Shown here: one piece after another, positions 10,958 through 20,350 of the stretch
How positions within the stretch are numbered: the first letter of the stretch is position 1
Layout: the number at the start of each line of letters is the position of its first letter
Source of the DNA: Pelargonium nanum
Taxonomy: Eukaryota > Streptophyta > Magnoliopsida > Geraniales > Geraniaceae
Direction: 5' to 3'
NCBI GenBank assembly: GCA_036897485.1
Contig: JAYMTF010001461.1
Location: forward strand, 1 to 23,306
DNA length: 23,306 bases
Translations under genes and position numbers: made by a program
The notes under the pieces: generated by a model
Seen by the model: only the letters and a program-made list of their open reading frames with translations
Database searches by the model: none
What the model was told of the DNA's origin: nothing

Positions 10958-11433
10958 GTCACCTATAATAATTCTAATTCTTCATAATCACATGGATTTG
11001 AACTAAAATTAGATTAATCAAAAAATTATTTCTTATTTTCACGCAATTTTAAAACGGTAAGAAATTCGGTTCTCCTACATAACTCACCTCCTTTGAATCA
11101 AAACTACATAAGATGATCCTTAAAGTCACCAAAAATTGTCATTGTAACACCACCCACCAAATGAAGTTTTCCCGTAGTTCTCGAGAGAGAGTCATGCTAT
11201 AAATTTTTGCACGTTTTATTGCCGTTGAATGTTTTATATTTTTATTCTCTTTATTTTCTCTATACATAAGATTATTTGTATACAAAATAATGTATTATTT
11301 AGAAATCTTCATTAGTTATCTTGCATAACAAGTAATCATTATTTTGTATTTAAAAACATAGTAACATATATAAAATAAATTCGAACCTAGAATTAAAAAT
11401 CTAAATATGAATTTCAATTTTATACAAGAATTT

Positions 11434-11630
11434 AGGCCGCGGTTTTAAACTGTAGAAAAGGTTAGGCGCTGCATCTCAAAACCGCAGGAAAATAGGCTAC
11501 AAAACCGTAGCCTAAAGAGATATTAGGCTACGCTTACTAGAACTGCGGTCCAAAAGCCCAAAATCACAGCGGTTGTGGAGGCTAAGTCTGCAGTTGTGAA
11601 CCGCGGAAAATACCCTTATTTGTTGTAGTG
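11434..11630 (-). mobile_element. CACTA (En/Spm)-like transposon terminus
   Basis: Position 11630 is the outer end. On the minus strand it begins CACTACAACAAATAAGGG, the CACTA signature, and is followed by many short subterminal motifs in both orientations (CCGCGGTT, AACCGCAG, AACCGTAGCC, ACTGCGGTCC, CAGCGGTTGTGG). This dense GC-rich block stands out from its AT-rich surroundings. I found no matching second end with a 3-bp duplication in the window, so this appears to be a solo or truncated terminus. The inner boundary near 11434 is where the subterminal motifs stop. Confidence 0.65.
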
Positions 11631-11894
11631 ATAAAATAAGCCAAATAGTTGTCACGTTTTCTCCGGGTCGCCACTTTTCAGATAAAAAAATTCAATTTCT
11701 TCGAGAAACAATGACTCATAAACATAGATTAATAGTAGTTTTAATTATCAATTTAGGACTTAAAACAACGAATTTCTCAATTGAATAACGAGTTATTGTC
11801 TTGATGAAAAACGTTTAGGTTATTGTTTTTAATTTTAAAAATAAATCACCGCTGAATATACAAATAATATCAAATGAGTTCGAAGAAGACGATG

Positions 11895-12046
11895 GAGGCA
11901 ATGTTGATCCGTGAGGCACTTAGTTGCATCGTGGAGCGGAGTTGGAAAGAGCATTGATCTAGTCGAGTCTGACGCGCTTCAAGTGGTTCAAACTCTGCAG
12001 GTTGAAGGGGAGAGGACATCAGTCTCATCAATCCAATTAAGTGGGT
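11895..12046 (+). pseudogene. Decayed RNase H-like (RVT_3-type) fragment
   Basis: From 11895 the plus strand reads EAMLIREALSCIVERSWKEH and then a stop. A one-base shift at about 11956 continues as DLVESDALQVVQTLQVEGE. The pattern of REALSxxxxxxW followed by VESDALxVVQxL is that of the plant RNase H-like domain found in non-LTR retrotransposons and their domesticated copies. The shift and stops show it is dead. A second weakly similar stretch (EIDIIQVLQAIQVEKG) follows at about 12100-12148. Only a short part of the domain is present, so the parent element cannot be named. Confidence 0.5.
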
Positions 12047-12055
12047 TTGTTGCAA

Positions 12056-12600
12056 GGAGTCTCAAATGGTGAAATCGATATAACCCTCTGAATTATGTTT
12101 GAGATCGACATAATACAAGTTCTTCAAGCGATACAGGTTGAAAAGGGAGGCTTCTAGTGCCTTTGATCTTATAATTTTTTTACATAAACAAGTTGTTAAA
12201 GGTGTTTTGTCATTTTTTTTCTCTTTTACTCGTAGGTTTGCGAATTTGTCCTCTAATTTCATGTCAAACGTTGTTATTCGAGATTTGATTTCATTTCCGT
12301 TATTCGATGATATCCCATATTTTGAGTTTTTTTATATAAAAAAAAACATAGTAACATTGTCACTAAAAGTAAAACATACATAAAAGCACTTGTTAAGAAA
12401 TAATAACAAAATTATTATGTATTTAAATACATTGTATAGTCATTAATATATTTCTTGAATACAAAAGTTGGCAATAAATAAGAGCATTTATGGGAAGAGA
12501 AAAAAGAGGGAAAAAGAAAAAGAAAATGCAGGTAGAGTGAGAAAATGTGCAAAATAGAAAGAGACAAACAAAAATGGAATAAGCCAACTGTTGGTAAAGC
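12056..12600. other. AT-rich upstream region of the MYB-CC gene
   Basis: No coding exon is seen. The distal part is AT-rich. The part at 12485-12560 is purine-rich on the plus strand (GAGAAAAAAGAGGGAAAAAGAAAAAG), a common composition near plant promoters. Confidence 0.35.
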
Positions 12601-12616
12601 AAACCGCCAAAATCCC

Positions 12617-12634
12617 AAACCCAAACCCAAACCC
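12617..12634 (+). promoter_or_regulatory. Three tandem AAACCC (telo-box-like) motifs
   Basis: AAACCC occurs three times head to tail, about 60-75 bases upstream of the TATA box. Telo-boxes (AAACCCTA) are plant promoter elements often linked to growth-related expression. None of these copies has the full TA ending, so function is inferred only. Confidence 0.35.
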
Positions 12635-12690
12635 TTCTTCATCATCAACCCTTACACACACACAACACATATAACTAAATTGTTGCCTTT

Positions 12691-12696
12691 TATAAA
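12691..12696 (+). promoter_or_regulatory. Probable TATA box of the MYB-CC gene
   Basis: TATAAA in the context CCTTTTATAAAGTT lies where a core promoter is expected, downstream of a CACACACA stretch. Transcription would start near 12720-12730, which gives a leader of about 520 nt before the chosen start codon unless part of it is spliced out. Confidence 0.5.
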
Positions 12697-12861
12697 GTTT
12701 CTTTTTTTATGTTACATCATCAAGAAACAGAAAATATTTGATTTTGATTTTATGGAAAATGACCCAATCAGATAAAGACAACAGCTTTTTGAATTCCATG
12801 CAAAACCCAGAATAGAAGAGACCCAGAGCAACCAGTAACCACCACACCAGAGGCCAAAACC

Positions 12862-13243
12862 ATGGAAAATTCCGGCGACATTTTGAGGTTTTTTTCACAA
12901 ACAAGCATTGACCCATTAATATATGTGCATTGTAGAGAGCACAGGAGATGGGTTAGTGAAGCTGGTGATGATCACTCCATGGGTAGTGATGAGCGTTCTA
13001 AGGAGTTCTGGTATGGCTCTTTTTGTCCGTTGTTTGTCCTGTGGGAAAATGCCAATTCTCATTTACTGCTTTCAAAAGGTAGAGATAGAAGAAGGGTCGA
13101 TTTGTTTACAAATGTTGCTCAATCGAGGGTCTCCGTGTCACTGCCTCCTCTGGGTGGATGCAATATTTAGCTGTGAGCTTTGCCTTTTTCTCTTCCTTTT
13201 CTCTGCTTCTCGGTGGTTGTGTCTCTGCACGCAAGGTGTTTGA
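12862..13243 (+). other. Two overlapping upstream ORFs in the MYB-CC leader
   Basis: An ATG at 12862 opens a 102-codon frame that stops at 13170. An ATG at 12923 in another frame opens 106 codons and stops with TGA at 13241-13243, five bases before the main ATG at 13248. Neither peptide resembles a family I know. If the leader is not spliced, scanning ribosomes would meet both before the main frame. If part of this stretch is a 5'UTR intron, they would be artefacts; the T-rich segment at about 13170-13238, ending ACGCAAG, could be intronic. Confidence 0.35.
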
Positions 13244-13247
13244 TGAA

Positions 13248-16200
13248 ATGTCAGAGAAGAGAGAGAATAAGAAACAGAAGTATCAGAAGGTTGATGTCAT
13301 TGGGGAAGGAAGTGGGTGTGATCTGGTCATGTCAGAGCACACTCCAATGGAGAAAAATGGTGGTGGTCCAATGGAACAGACCCAGAAGGAGCTGGGTCAG
13401 TGTAAAGGGAAGGGAGTGGTGGGCTCTGAAAAAGATGGTCATGAACTGGTTGCTAAGACAAGAATTGATCATCAGGAGCAGCCACCAACACATGATGCCA
13501 TTGCTGTGGACCCTCTTGATGATGAGGGCAAAGAGGGAGATTCTGAAGGCGAGGTTGTGAAGCCGCCTCATGGGATTGTCTTGTCTTCTGATAGTAGGCG
13601 TCGCCTTCGTTGGACCCCGGAGCTGCATACTCATTTTGTTGGTGCTGTGAAGGAGCTTGGAGGCGCCCAGAGTCAGTACTCTCAACTTACTCTCATTAGT
13701 CCATTTTGTATATCAGATTATGGTTTGACTGTGATTGTTCATATCTGTCTTCCTGATGAACACAAGTTTTTGAAATCATGTCTTTTTCCTTTCTGTTTTT
13801 TTTTTGTTTTTTTTTTTTATGTTCCTTCTTTCGGAAAAAATAGACAAAGAACTCTAGAAATGGGTATCAATTGATGTTGGAAAGGTTTCTGAAGAAAAGA
13901 TGAATGTTTTTTGTACTAGCATTTCACATTGGTTTCATCCTTTAACAAAAGGTGGTGGCTTTATCTAGATTTTTTTATTGGAAGAAAGCAACAACAACAA
14001 GCATGACTTGGGGATTTTCTAAATATTGAGTCGTGATTCGCAAGACTATTTTTGGGGCTTTCCTCTGATGTAGATTTTAAGTAATGATCAACATGTCATT
14101 TTCCTTGATAGATATTTCAATTTGACATATAGATTTTTCCCTTGTGTTCTGTGAGATAACCTTTTCTTTCCTTAATTCCTTTATATCCTGCTGATGTTCA
14201 AAATTATAGGTAATTCCAGTTGAGTACATATCATTTAAGATTTGTCTTCCAACTGCTCCTCATTTAGATTAATTATTGAACCTTACACAGAAAAAGAAGG
14301 AAGAGTACAGGTCTAGCAGTCTAATTCACCTGAGAGCACTCACCATTTATTAATACTTGTCTAATTCGATTTCTTCAACAACTTTTTCTTTTTCTGTTCT
14401 TAATTTGTGTTTTCGGTATGCTCATGAGGAACTTGCTTTCTTCCTCAATGGTTTGTGCTCAAAATCAATTATTTCCTGAAAGATGATTGTCCTGAAGAAA
14501 AGGGATTATTTCCTAAATTGTTTTCTTCAATTTGTTTCATGACTCCCAAGCCTTTGCTATATGGTTTGATTGAACCGTGTGTCACGCACATGTCAGTTTA
14601 GTCATTACTGGCCCATCTCTTTCATTTCAAACTTCAAAGTGTTAAGTTTTGTCAGGATTCTGATTTCCAACGTTTATCTTGGAAGTTTTCGGCATAAGGA
14701 TGACCGTTAAAGGAATCTGTGTAAAGTTGAATATTTATCATTTCGGTTCAGTTACCATGTCATCTTCCCCCCTCTCAAGGGTGTGACGCGATGTGACATT
14801 TCTGATTCAAGAATAGCCTATGAAATTTGTGGCTTAATGATAGGAGCTGATAGAATCTATGTTCGTTGAACGATAATGGATTGACATTGCTATTTTTTTT
14901 CTCCCATCTTCCGGCCATTCTTTTGTAATGGGGAAAAGGGGAGAAAGCAAAAACATGTACCAACTTTTACCAAAGAGGAATTCTTATTAATGTTTGTCGT
15001 ATATATAACGTTCTCTGTGATTGTCGTTATGTACATATTTGTCGGTTTGTTCATCATTGCTTGACGACTTTTTGTATTCTCGTGTCGTGTAGCGCCTTTG
15101 GTTGGGTGTTGGAAAGTTCTTGTTTATCATTGACTTCTCACTGTTTGTGTATTGATGACAAGTTAATATTTGGCATAACTTTGGTTGGTGCATAAGCCAT
15201 TCCTTCAAAATAGGCCATTTCTTGCACTATTTTCTCACTTCAGTCCTTTTCACCCTTCTTTTGTTCATAAACCTGTTAGACTTTTAGTGTTTTCAGCATT
15301 GCACTTAGAAGTTGATGTTGATTCTCTGGGTGTAATTTTTTTTTAGAATGAAATATTTGTTATTTTTTCTTATTCCCTTCTTTATTTATTTTCTCACACT
15401 CTTTTGCTTCTTGAACAAACAAGGAAATGTAAAACCAACATTTTAAACATATAATGACTTTCCTTTTTCACCCCTTTGTTTCTGAGGTAGAAAATTTTAC
15501 ATGCTGTTCTTTGTATAACAAGATTTGATGGCATTCAACTTATGTCACTTGCATTTGTTATAAATCTTTCACATTGTTCCTGAATAAGAAATTTACTCTA
15601 ACTTCCATGATGTTCTAATCAGCATATTTAACCCTATATTTTCTTTTTGCTTACCATTTGAGTTGTTGGTTAACTTTAAAGGTTTGCAGTCAGTAATGTA
15701 CTAAATTTCTCTTTTTCCCATATTCTGATATTCACTCAAGAACTTACTTGCTTTTGGCTTATCAACTCTCTATTAATAAATAGTATTCAATAGTAACTCT
15801 CTGGAATGAAGCCACAATTCATGTATTAGTAGTTATGGCATGTTTTTGTAGCATTTAGTGTATGATCACTCAACTCATTTTTCTTGCAGAAGCAACACCC
15901 AAGCTTCTTTTGAAGGAAATGGGCATTGAGGGACTGACTCTTCACCAATTAAAGAGCCATCTCCAGGTAAAACATCACTGTTTCAATTTTCAATTTTCAA
16001 CAACAAAGACAATTTACTAAGAAGAAAGTGTAAAAGCTGAACTGGTATATACATTAATCTGCTGATATCTTTATTATGTTACAGAAATACAGATTGGGCA
16101 AGTATGCAATAAAAGAATGGGAGAAGCTAAAGGAGGTTAAGAAAGGTAGGCTTGTTTTGATTCCCTATTTATATTATTGTTCCTAATGTGGAATTTGACC

Positions 16201-18822
16201 AAGTGTAGTTATACCAATTTTTCACATTTTATTGGTATCATTAGCATCCTAATTTTACCAAATTATAGCTCACCTGAAATGAAAATTTTATATTTTGATA
16301 AGTTCTTTATCAATAACCATCAACAATTACATGCTAGAACATGTACTCGAGTAAATGACAGTTTTGCAGGTTTGTTTTGTTGATCTGCATTGTGCCAAGT
16401 GGCTAGAGAATTTCTCCATTATCATCTAGAGAATTTCAATTGTTATTTTTACTTTCCTCTGGGTAGAATTTAAAATTGAATGAAATTGCTTCTACACTGA
16501 TCTCTATTTATTCTAATTAATCATTTTAATCCTCCTTCCAAGCCAAGAAAGAGTCTCTTTCTAACCCAACACATTTGCTTCCCTCAATTAATGTATGAAA
16601 GAAACTGTTGATTGATTTAAGGAATTAATGTTTATTCTAACATTTTTCTCAAAACTGTTGAATGAAAAGGTGCCTCATGTTCAACAGCCTCAGGAGTGTC
16701 AAGAACTGGTCCCTCCGGTTCATCATCCCAGACAATTGGGTACGACATATTTGCATTCTCTGTGTGAAAAAATCCATGATGAAAGTTTTTCATTTTTATC
16801 AAAAAAAAGTTCTTAAATTTAATGTCAATCAAGCAAACACCTCTAACTTGGTTTCTTGGGGTTTGACATAGTAGACACAGGAATTCTTCAGCTGCTGCAC
16901 CAAAAGCCCACAAGGAAGTTAAGGGGCAACTTTATCTGAAGCTTGAGGTAAGTTTTGCTTTCCATGCTTCAGAAATGTCTTGTATCACATCATATCACAC
17001 CAGTTAACAAAATCTGTTAATCCTAAGCCTAACACCTGTTTAAGCTCAGAAATCAAATAAGGAACCGAGTTGCTAGTTGCAAACCTAGTACTTGATCATT
17101 GTGCACATGTCCCAGTCTTGAGCAGGAATTGGCAATGATGTTAGCTTGAGTAGTTGAGTTTGTGTATCCTTCATTATTGTGCAGGCTGAAAGGCGTTTGC
17201 GAATGCGTCAAGAAGCACAACGTAGGTACCTAGATTCTGCAATGGGGAGCGCGTATAAGGTGTTGTATGATCAATATCTGAAGGGTAAAACCAAAGACGT
17301 TGCTGGTCTAGGTGGATATGATTTTCCGAGTATAGGAAATATGCTGCCTGCCCAACCTTCCAACCACAACATGCTTTATGCTAACCCCGCAGCCCCATAC
17401 CGCGTAGATGACAGAGTTAATTTGCAGTATGATCTTGGAAAGCAGCTTGATACTACTCAACATCAGGGACCAACTCATTATCCATATGCACCCTCCTTGG
17501 CTTCATATGGGCATTCAGCAAATTTTGCACCAGGAGGTTTCTCAGCACTTGATGGATCTGCATATCGTTTTGCTGAGAGTGCTCAGCCCGGATCCTCCAT
17601 AGCTTCATACGGTTTCCCAACTAATGTGGCACCAGAAGGTTTCCCAACATTTGATGGATCTGCATATCAGTTAGCTGATACACCCAACTTGCAGTTTGGT
17701 GTTGCAAACCAGCTCGACAGTACTCAACCTCAAATGGCGGGTATTTCAGCACCCGGATGTTCCCTAGCAAATTCATATGAGCTGATGCATCCAATGAACC
17801 TGGCACCGGAAGGTTTCTCCACAGTTGATGGATCTGCATATCAGTTAGCGGATACAGTTGAGTCGCAGTTTGGTATTGCAAACCAATCCTCGTACATTAC
17901 TCAACCTCAGAGTGCTACTCAATTCTCAGCTGGATGCTCCCTAGCAAACCAATCCTCGTACATTTCTCAACCTCAGAGTGCTACTCAATTCTCGGCTGGA
18001 AGCTCCTTAGGTAACCAATCCTCGTACATTACTCAGCCTCAGAGTGCTACTCAATTCGCAGCTGGAAGTTCCCTAGCTAACCAATCCTCGTACATTACTC
18101 AGCCTCAGAGTGCTACTCAATTCTCAGCTGGATGTTCCCTAGCAAACCAATCCTCCTACATTACTCAACCTCAGAGGGCTACTCAATTCTCAGCTGAATG
18201 TTCCCTAGCAAACCAATCCTCCTACATAACTCAACCTCAGAGTGCTGCTACTCAATTCTCAGCTGGATGTTCCCTAGCAAACCAATCCTCCTACATTACC
18301 CAATCTCAAAGTGCTACTCAATTTGCAGCTGGATGTTCCCTAGCAAACCAATCCCCGTACATGACTCAACCTCAGAGTGCTGCTCAATTCACACCGGGAT
18401 GTTCCCTAGCAAACCAATCCTCGTACATGACTCAACCTCAGAGTGCTACTCAATTTGCAGCAGGATGTTCCCCAACTTCGTATGGAGGTTCAACAAATGT
18501 GGCATCGGATGGTTTCTCCACATTTGCTGGACCTTCATACCAGTTAGATGATGCAGGTGATCAAGTGCAGTTTGGTATGGCACAGCAAGCTGATAGCATC
18601 CAACTCGAGAATGTGACTCATTTGGCGGCGATGGGATGTTCTGCAAGTTCAACTGGGCTTTCGGAGAATCTAGCACCGGAAGTTTTCCCCACAGAGGGTG
18701 CTCTAGATGGAAATGCTATGTGTTTCAATGACGACCCTATTGAAGCTTTTCTCATGTGGGATAAATTTGACATGGAAAACCAAGCAAACGGCTTTGGATT
18801 CACTGATGGTAACTTGGGGTGA
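13248..18822 (+). CDS. GARP/MYB-CC-type transcription factor with repeat-rich C terminus
   Basis: A predicted nuclear DNA-binding regulator of the MYB-CC group, which includes PHR1-like phosphate-starvation factors; its own target pathway is unknown. Exons: 13248-13671, 15890-15966, 16085-16145, 16670-16739, 16881-16947 and 17185-18822, giving 778 residues. All junctions keep frame, and the 77-nt second exon ending in SHLQ is typical for the family. Residues about 119-174 form the MYB-like domain (RLRWTPELHTHFVGAVKELGG, then KATPKLLLKEMGIEGLTLHQLKSHLQKYR, in positions 119-170). Residues about 224-250 form the coiled coil (VKGQLYLKLEAERRLRMRQ). The remaining 500 residues are rich in Gln, Ser and Ala and mostly repeats, with nine 22-residue units at 465-663, and end in an acidic segment. 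I chose the ATG at 13248 (MSEKRENKKQ). The in-frame ATG at 13158 would add a hydrophobic, signal-like 30 residues unlikely in a transcription factor. The fifth exon's start is ambiguous (16872, 16875 or 16881). Confidence 0.9.
13672..15889 (+). other. Large first intron of the MYB-CC gene
   Basis: A 2218-bp intron from GTCAGT to TTTCTTGCAG that splits the MYB-like domain between GGAQ and KATPK, a standard position in this family. It is T-rich with a T run near 13798-13820. Reading through the donor would end the protein at 13874 without a complete DNA-binding domain. I see no gene or clear transposon inside it. Confidence 0.85.
17494..18720 (+). repeat. Long degenerate repeats (about 55 residues) in the MYB-CC last exon
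   Basis: The pattern SYGxxxNxAPEGFSTxDGSAYQ, then LAD...QFGxANQxDSxQ, then AxGCS recurs. Copies start at about 17494 (short), 17596, 17761, 18469 and 18640 (partial). A half unit precedes them at about 17404-17493 (DDRVNLQYDLGKQLDTTQ). These are more diverged than the short array and so appear older. Confidence 0.75.
17878..18474 (+). repeat. Nine in-frame tandem 66-bp repeats (22 residues each)
   Basis: Units start at 17878, 17944, 18010, 18076, 18142, 18208, 18277, 18343 and 18409. All are 66 bp except the sixth, which is 69 bp with one extra Ala. Each begins ANQSSYITQPQ and ends QFSAGCSL with few changes: Ile to Met in units 8 and 9, Cys to Ser in units 2 and 3, Gly to Glu in unit 5. No unit has a frameshift or stop. 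The array sits inside the third long repeat, replacing its single ANQ...GCSL segment. Confidence 0.95.
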
Positions 18823-18895
18823 GAGTTCCAAATAATTATGCTACCTTATTTGAATTGTAGAAAGCTGTGTTTAGGATCTTTTGCGTTTCGTTAAC

Positions 18896-18901
18896 AATAA
18901 A
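18896..18901 (+). terminator. Poly(A) signal of the MYB-CC gene
   Basis: AATAAA lies 74 bases after the stop codon. It is the only canonical signal close to the stop; the cleavage point itself is not visible in sequence. Confidence 0.45.
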
Positions 18902-19052
18902 GACACAAGAAAAAGGACTTGTTTTAAGTACTTGTTTGGGTAGTCTGCTTCCCTCCTACAGCAAATGTCTATAGACATTTTGGTTGTGAACAAAACTGCA
19001 CTTGATTTTCTGACATTTTATGCCACAGGAGGTTGGAGACTCTTTTGGGAGT

Positions 19053-19271
19053 TAGAGCTAGCAAAAGGGTACCCCACCTGTCGGGTACTCGAAACCCAAC
19101 CTATTTTGGGTCGGGTCGGGTCTGAATTTATCAACCCGAAAAGGTCGGGTTAGGTAAATTATAACATTTTTCGTCGGGCGGGTATACCCACACAAAAACA
19201 ATACATTTTATGCCTGAAATCCGACCAACCCGAAACCCAACTCTACCATACCCTAACTTTTGCCGCTTCTA
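19053..19271. mobile_element. 219-bp non-autonomous hAT element (MITE)
   Basis: The ends are TAGAGCTAGCAAAAG and, read inward from the other side, TAGAAGCGGCAAAAG, matching at 11 of 15 bases and close to the TAGRGRTGGCAAA style of plant hAT ends. The interior is full of GGGTCGGGT and ACCCGAA motifs. The flanks TTGGGAGT (19045-19052) and GTGGGAGT (19272-19279) match at 7 of 8, fitting the 8-bp duplication made by hAT transposases. It has no coding capacity. It lies about 230 bp downstream of the MYB-CC stop. Confidence 0.8.
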
Positions 19272-19279
19272 GTGGGAGT

Positions 19280-20350
19280 ATTGTAGCTCCTGTGAGGATT
19301 TTCATATCCATAATGTCCTTCTAACCCAGAGAGGGAGAGAGATGATTATGTTAATCAATAAAAAAAAACATTAAGGTTCACCCACTTCCGATATAGTCGA
19401 CCTAGATTTATCATGTTAGACTTTAAAAATATATAGTAAGGTCAACCCATATTTGTTATAGTCAACCTCATAATTAAGTTAAGACACATTTCTAGTGTCT
19501 ATAGTAGACTCATATGTATATGAGTCGACCAATAATCGATAGACCTATATGTATATATAGGTCAACCTCGTAGTTAGATATACATGAAGTGTCAAAGATA
19601 GACCTTCACTTCCTTATTATTAGTCTACGACGGTAATTCAAGAGTTGATCACGAATAAAATAACACAGTAAGATCTTTATTATTTATTCATGGAATGACA
19701 TTTTTGTAAATTCAAAATTATACTTTTACTTTTCAAACAATTTTACCTAACAACCTCATACCCTTACTTTCAAACCATTTTACCTAACAATCTCATAATT
19801 CATAATTAAGTAGACACACTCAGCTCAGGCAATCACTATCAAGTTGGAAATTAAATTATACTTTGTATAAGCATCCACAAACAGATGGTAGTATTTTCCT
19901 CAATCAAATAACATATCTCTATTAATTCCAACAAGCAATTGCCAGGAAGTATAAAGCAGCCAAGAGATCCAATGGGAGCATAAAAGGATATTAAGTCGAA
20001 TCAATTACAGCTTTCCAGGACAAATTGAGTAACCGGTGAAAAAAATCCGAATTAATCTAAAGACTAGTAAAAATTCAAACAACATATAAGGGAGACGAAT
20101 GAAGTAATAGAGCTGTGCTGCAGAACGGGATGGGCATCACACAACTTTCAAACCGTCAAGTCTTCTAAAGAGGCCTTAATGCGGTCTGCAAGTTATTTGA
20201 GAGCCCTTCGCTTAACAACAACATAATCAGCTACGAGAACTAAGCATACGCAAAAGCAAAAAGATGCAATCAGGAAAACTTCCTCTTCCTACCCAACATA
20301 GCAAAGCCTTCAATCAGATTGATGGATTGGAGACTGCACCAACGGCAACT
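19280..20350. other. Spacer between convergent MYB-CC and TMN genes
   Basis: The two genes converge here. Between 19396 and 19568 GTCRACC occurs five times, and two short hairpins lie at 19507-19526 and 19542-19563. A near-duplicate of about 37 bp lies at 19726-19800. The part from about 19860 to 20350 is less AT-rich and likely contains the 3'UTR of the minus-strand TMN gene. I see no further gene. Confidence 0.5.
19726..19800. repeat. Two-copy tandem duplication of about 37 bp
   Basis: Copies at about 19726-19763 and 19764-19800 share TTACTTTYCAAAC and then TTTTACCTAACAA.CTCATA with a few changes. It is non-coding. Confidence 0.7.

Noticed and set aside
12415..12775. Small ORFs on both strands in the MYB-CC upstream region
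   Set aside because: They come from purine-rich and AAACCC low-complexity DNA and match no protein family.
13158..13247. In-frame N-terminal extension of the MYB-CC protein from the ATG at 13158
   Set aside because: It adds a hydrophobic, signal-peptide-like stretch (MQYLAVSFAFFSSFSLLLGG) that does not suit a nuclear factor; the segment is T-rich and looks like leader or intron.
17621..17881. Minus-strand and alternative-frame ORFs across the repeat array
   Set aside because: They are shadows: periodic repeats keep other frames open, and none has a recognisable domain or splice support.
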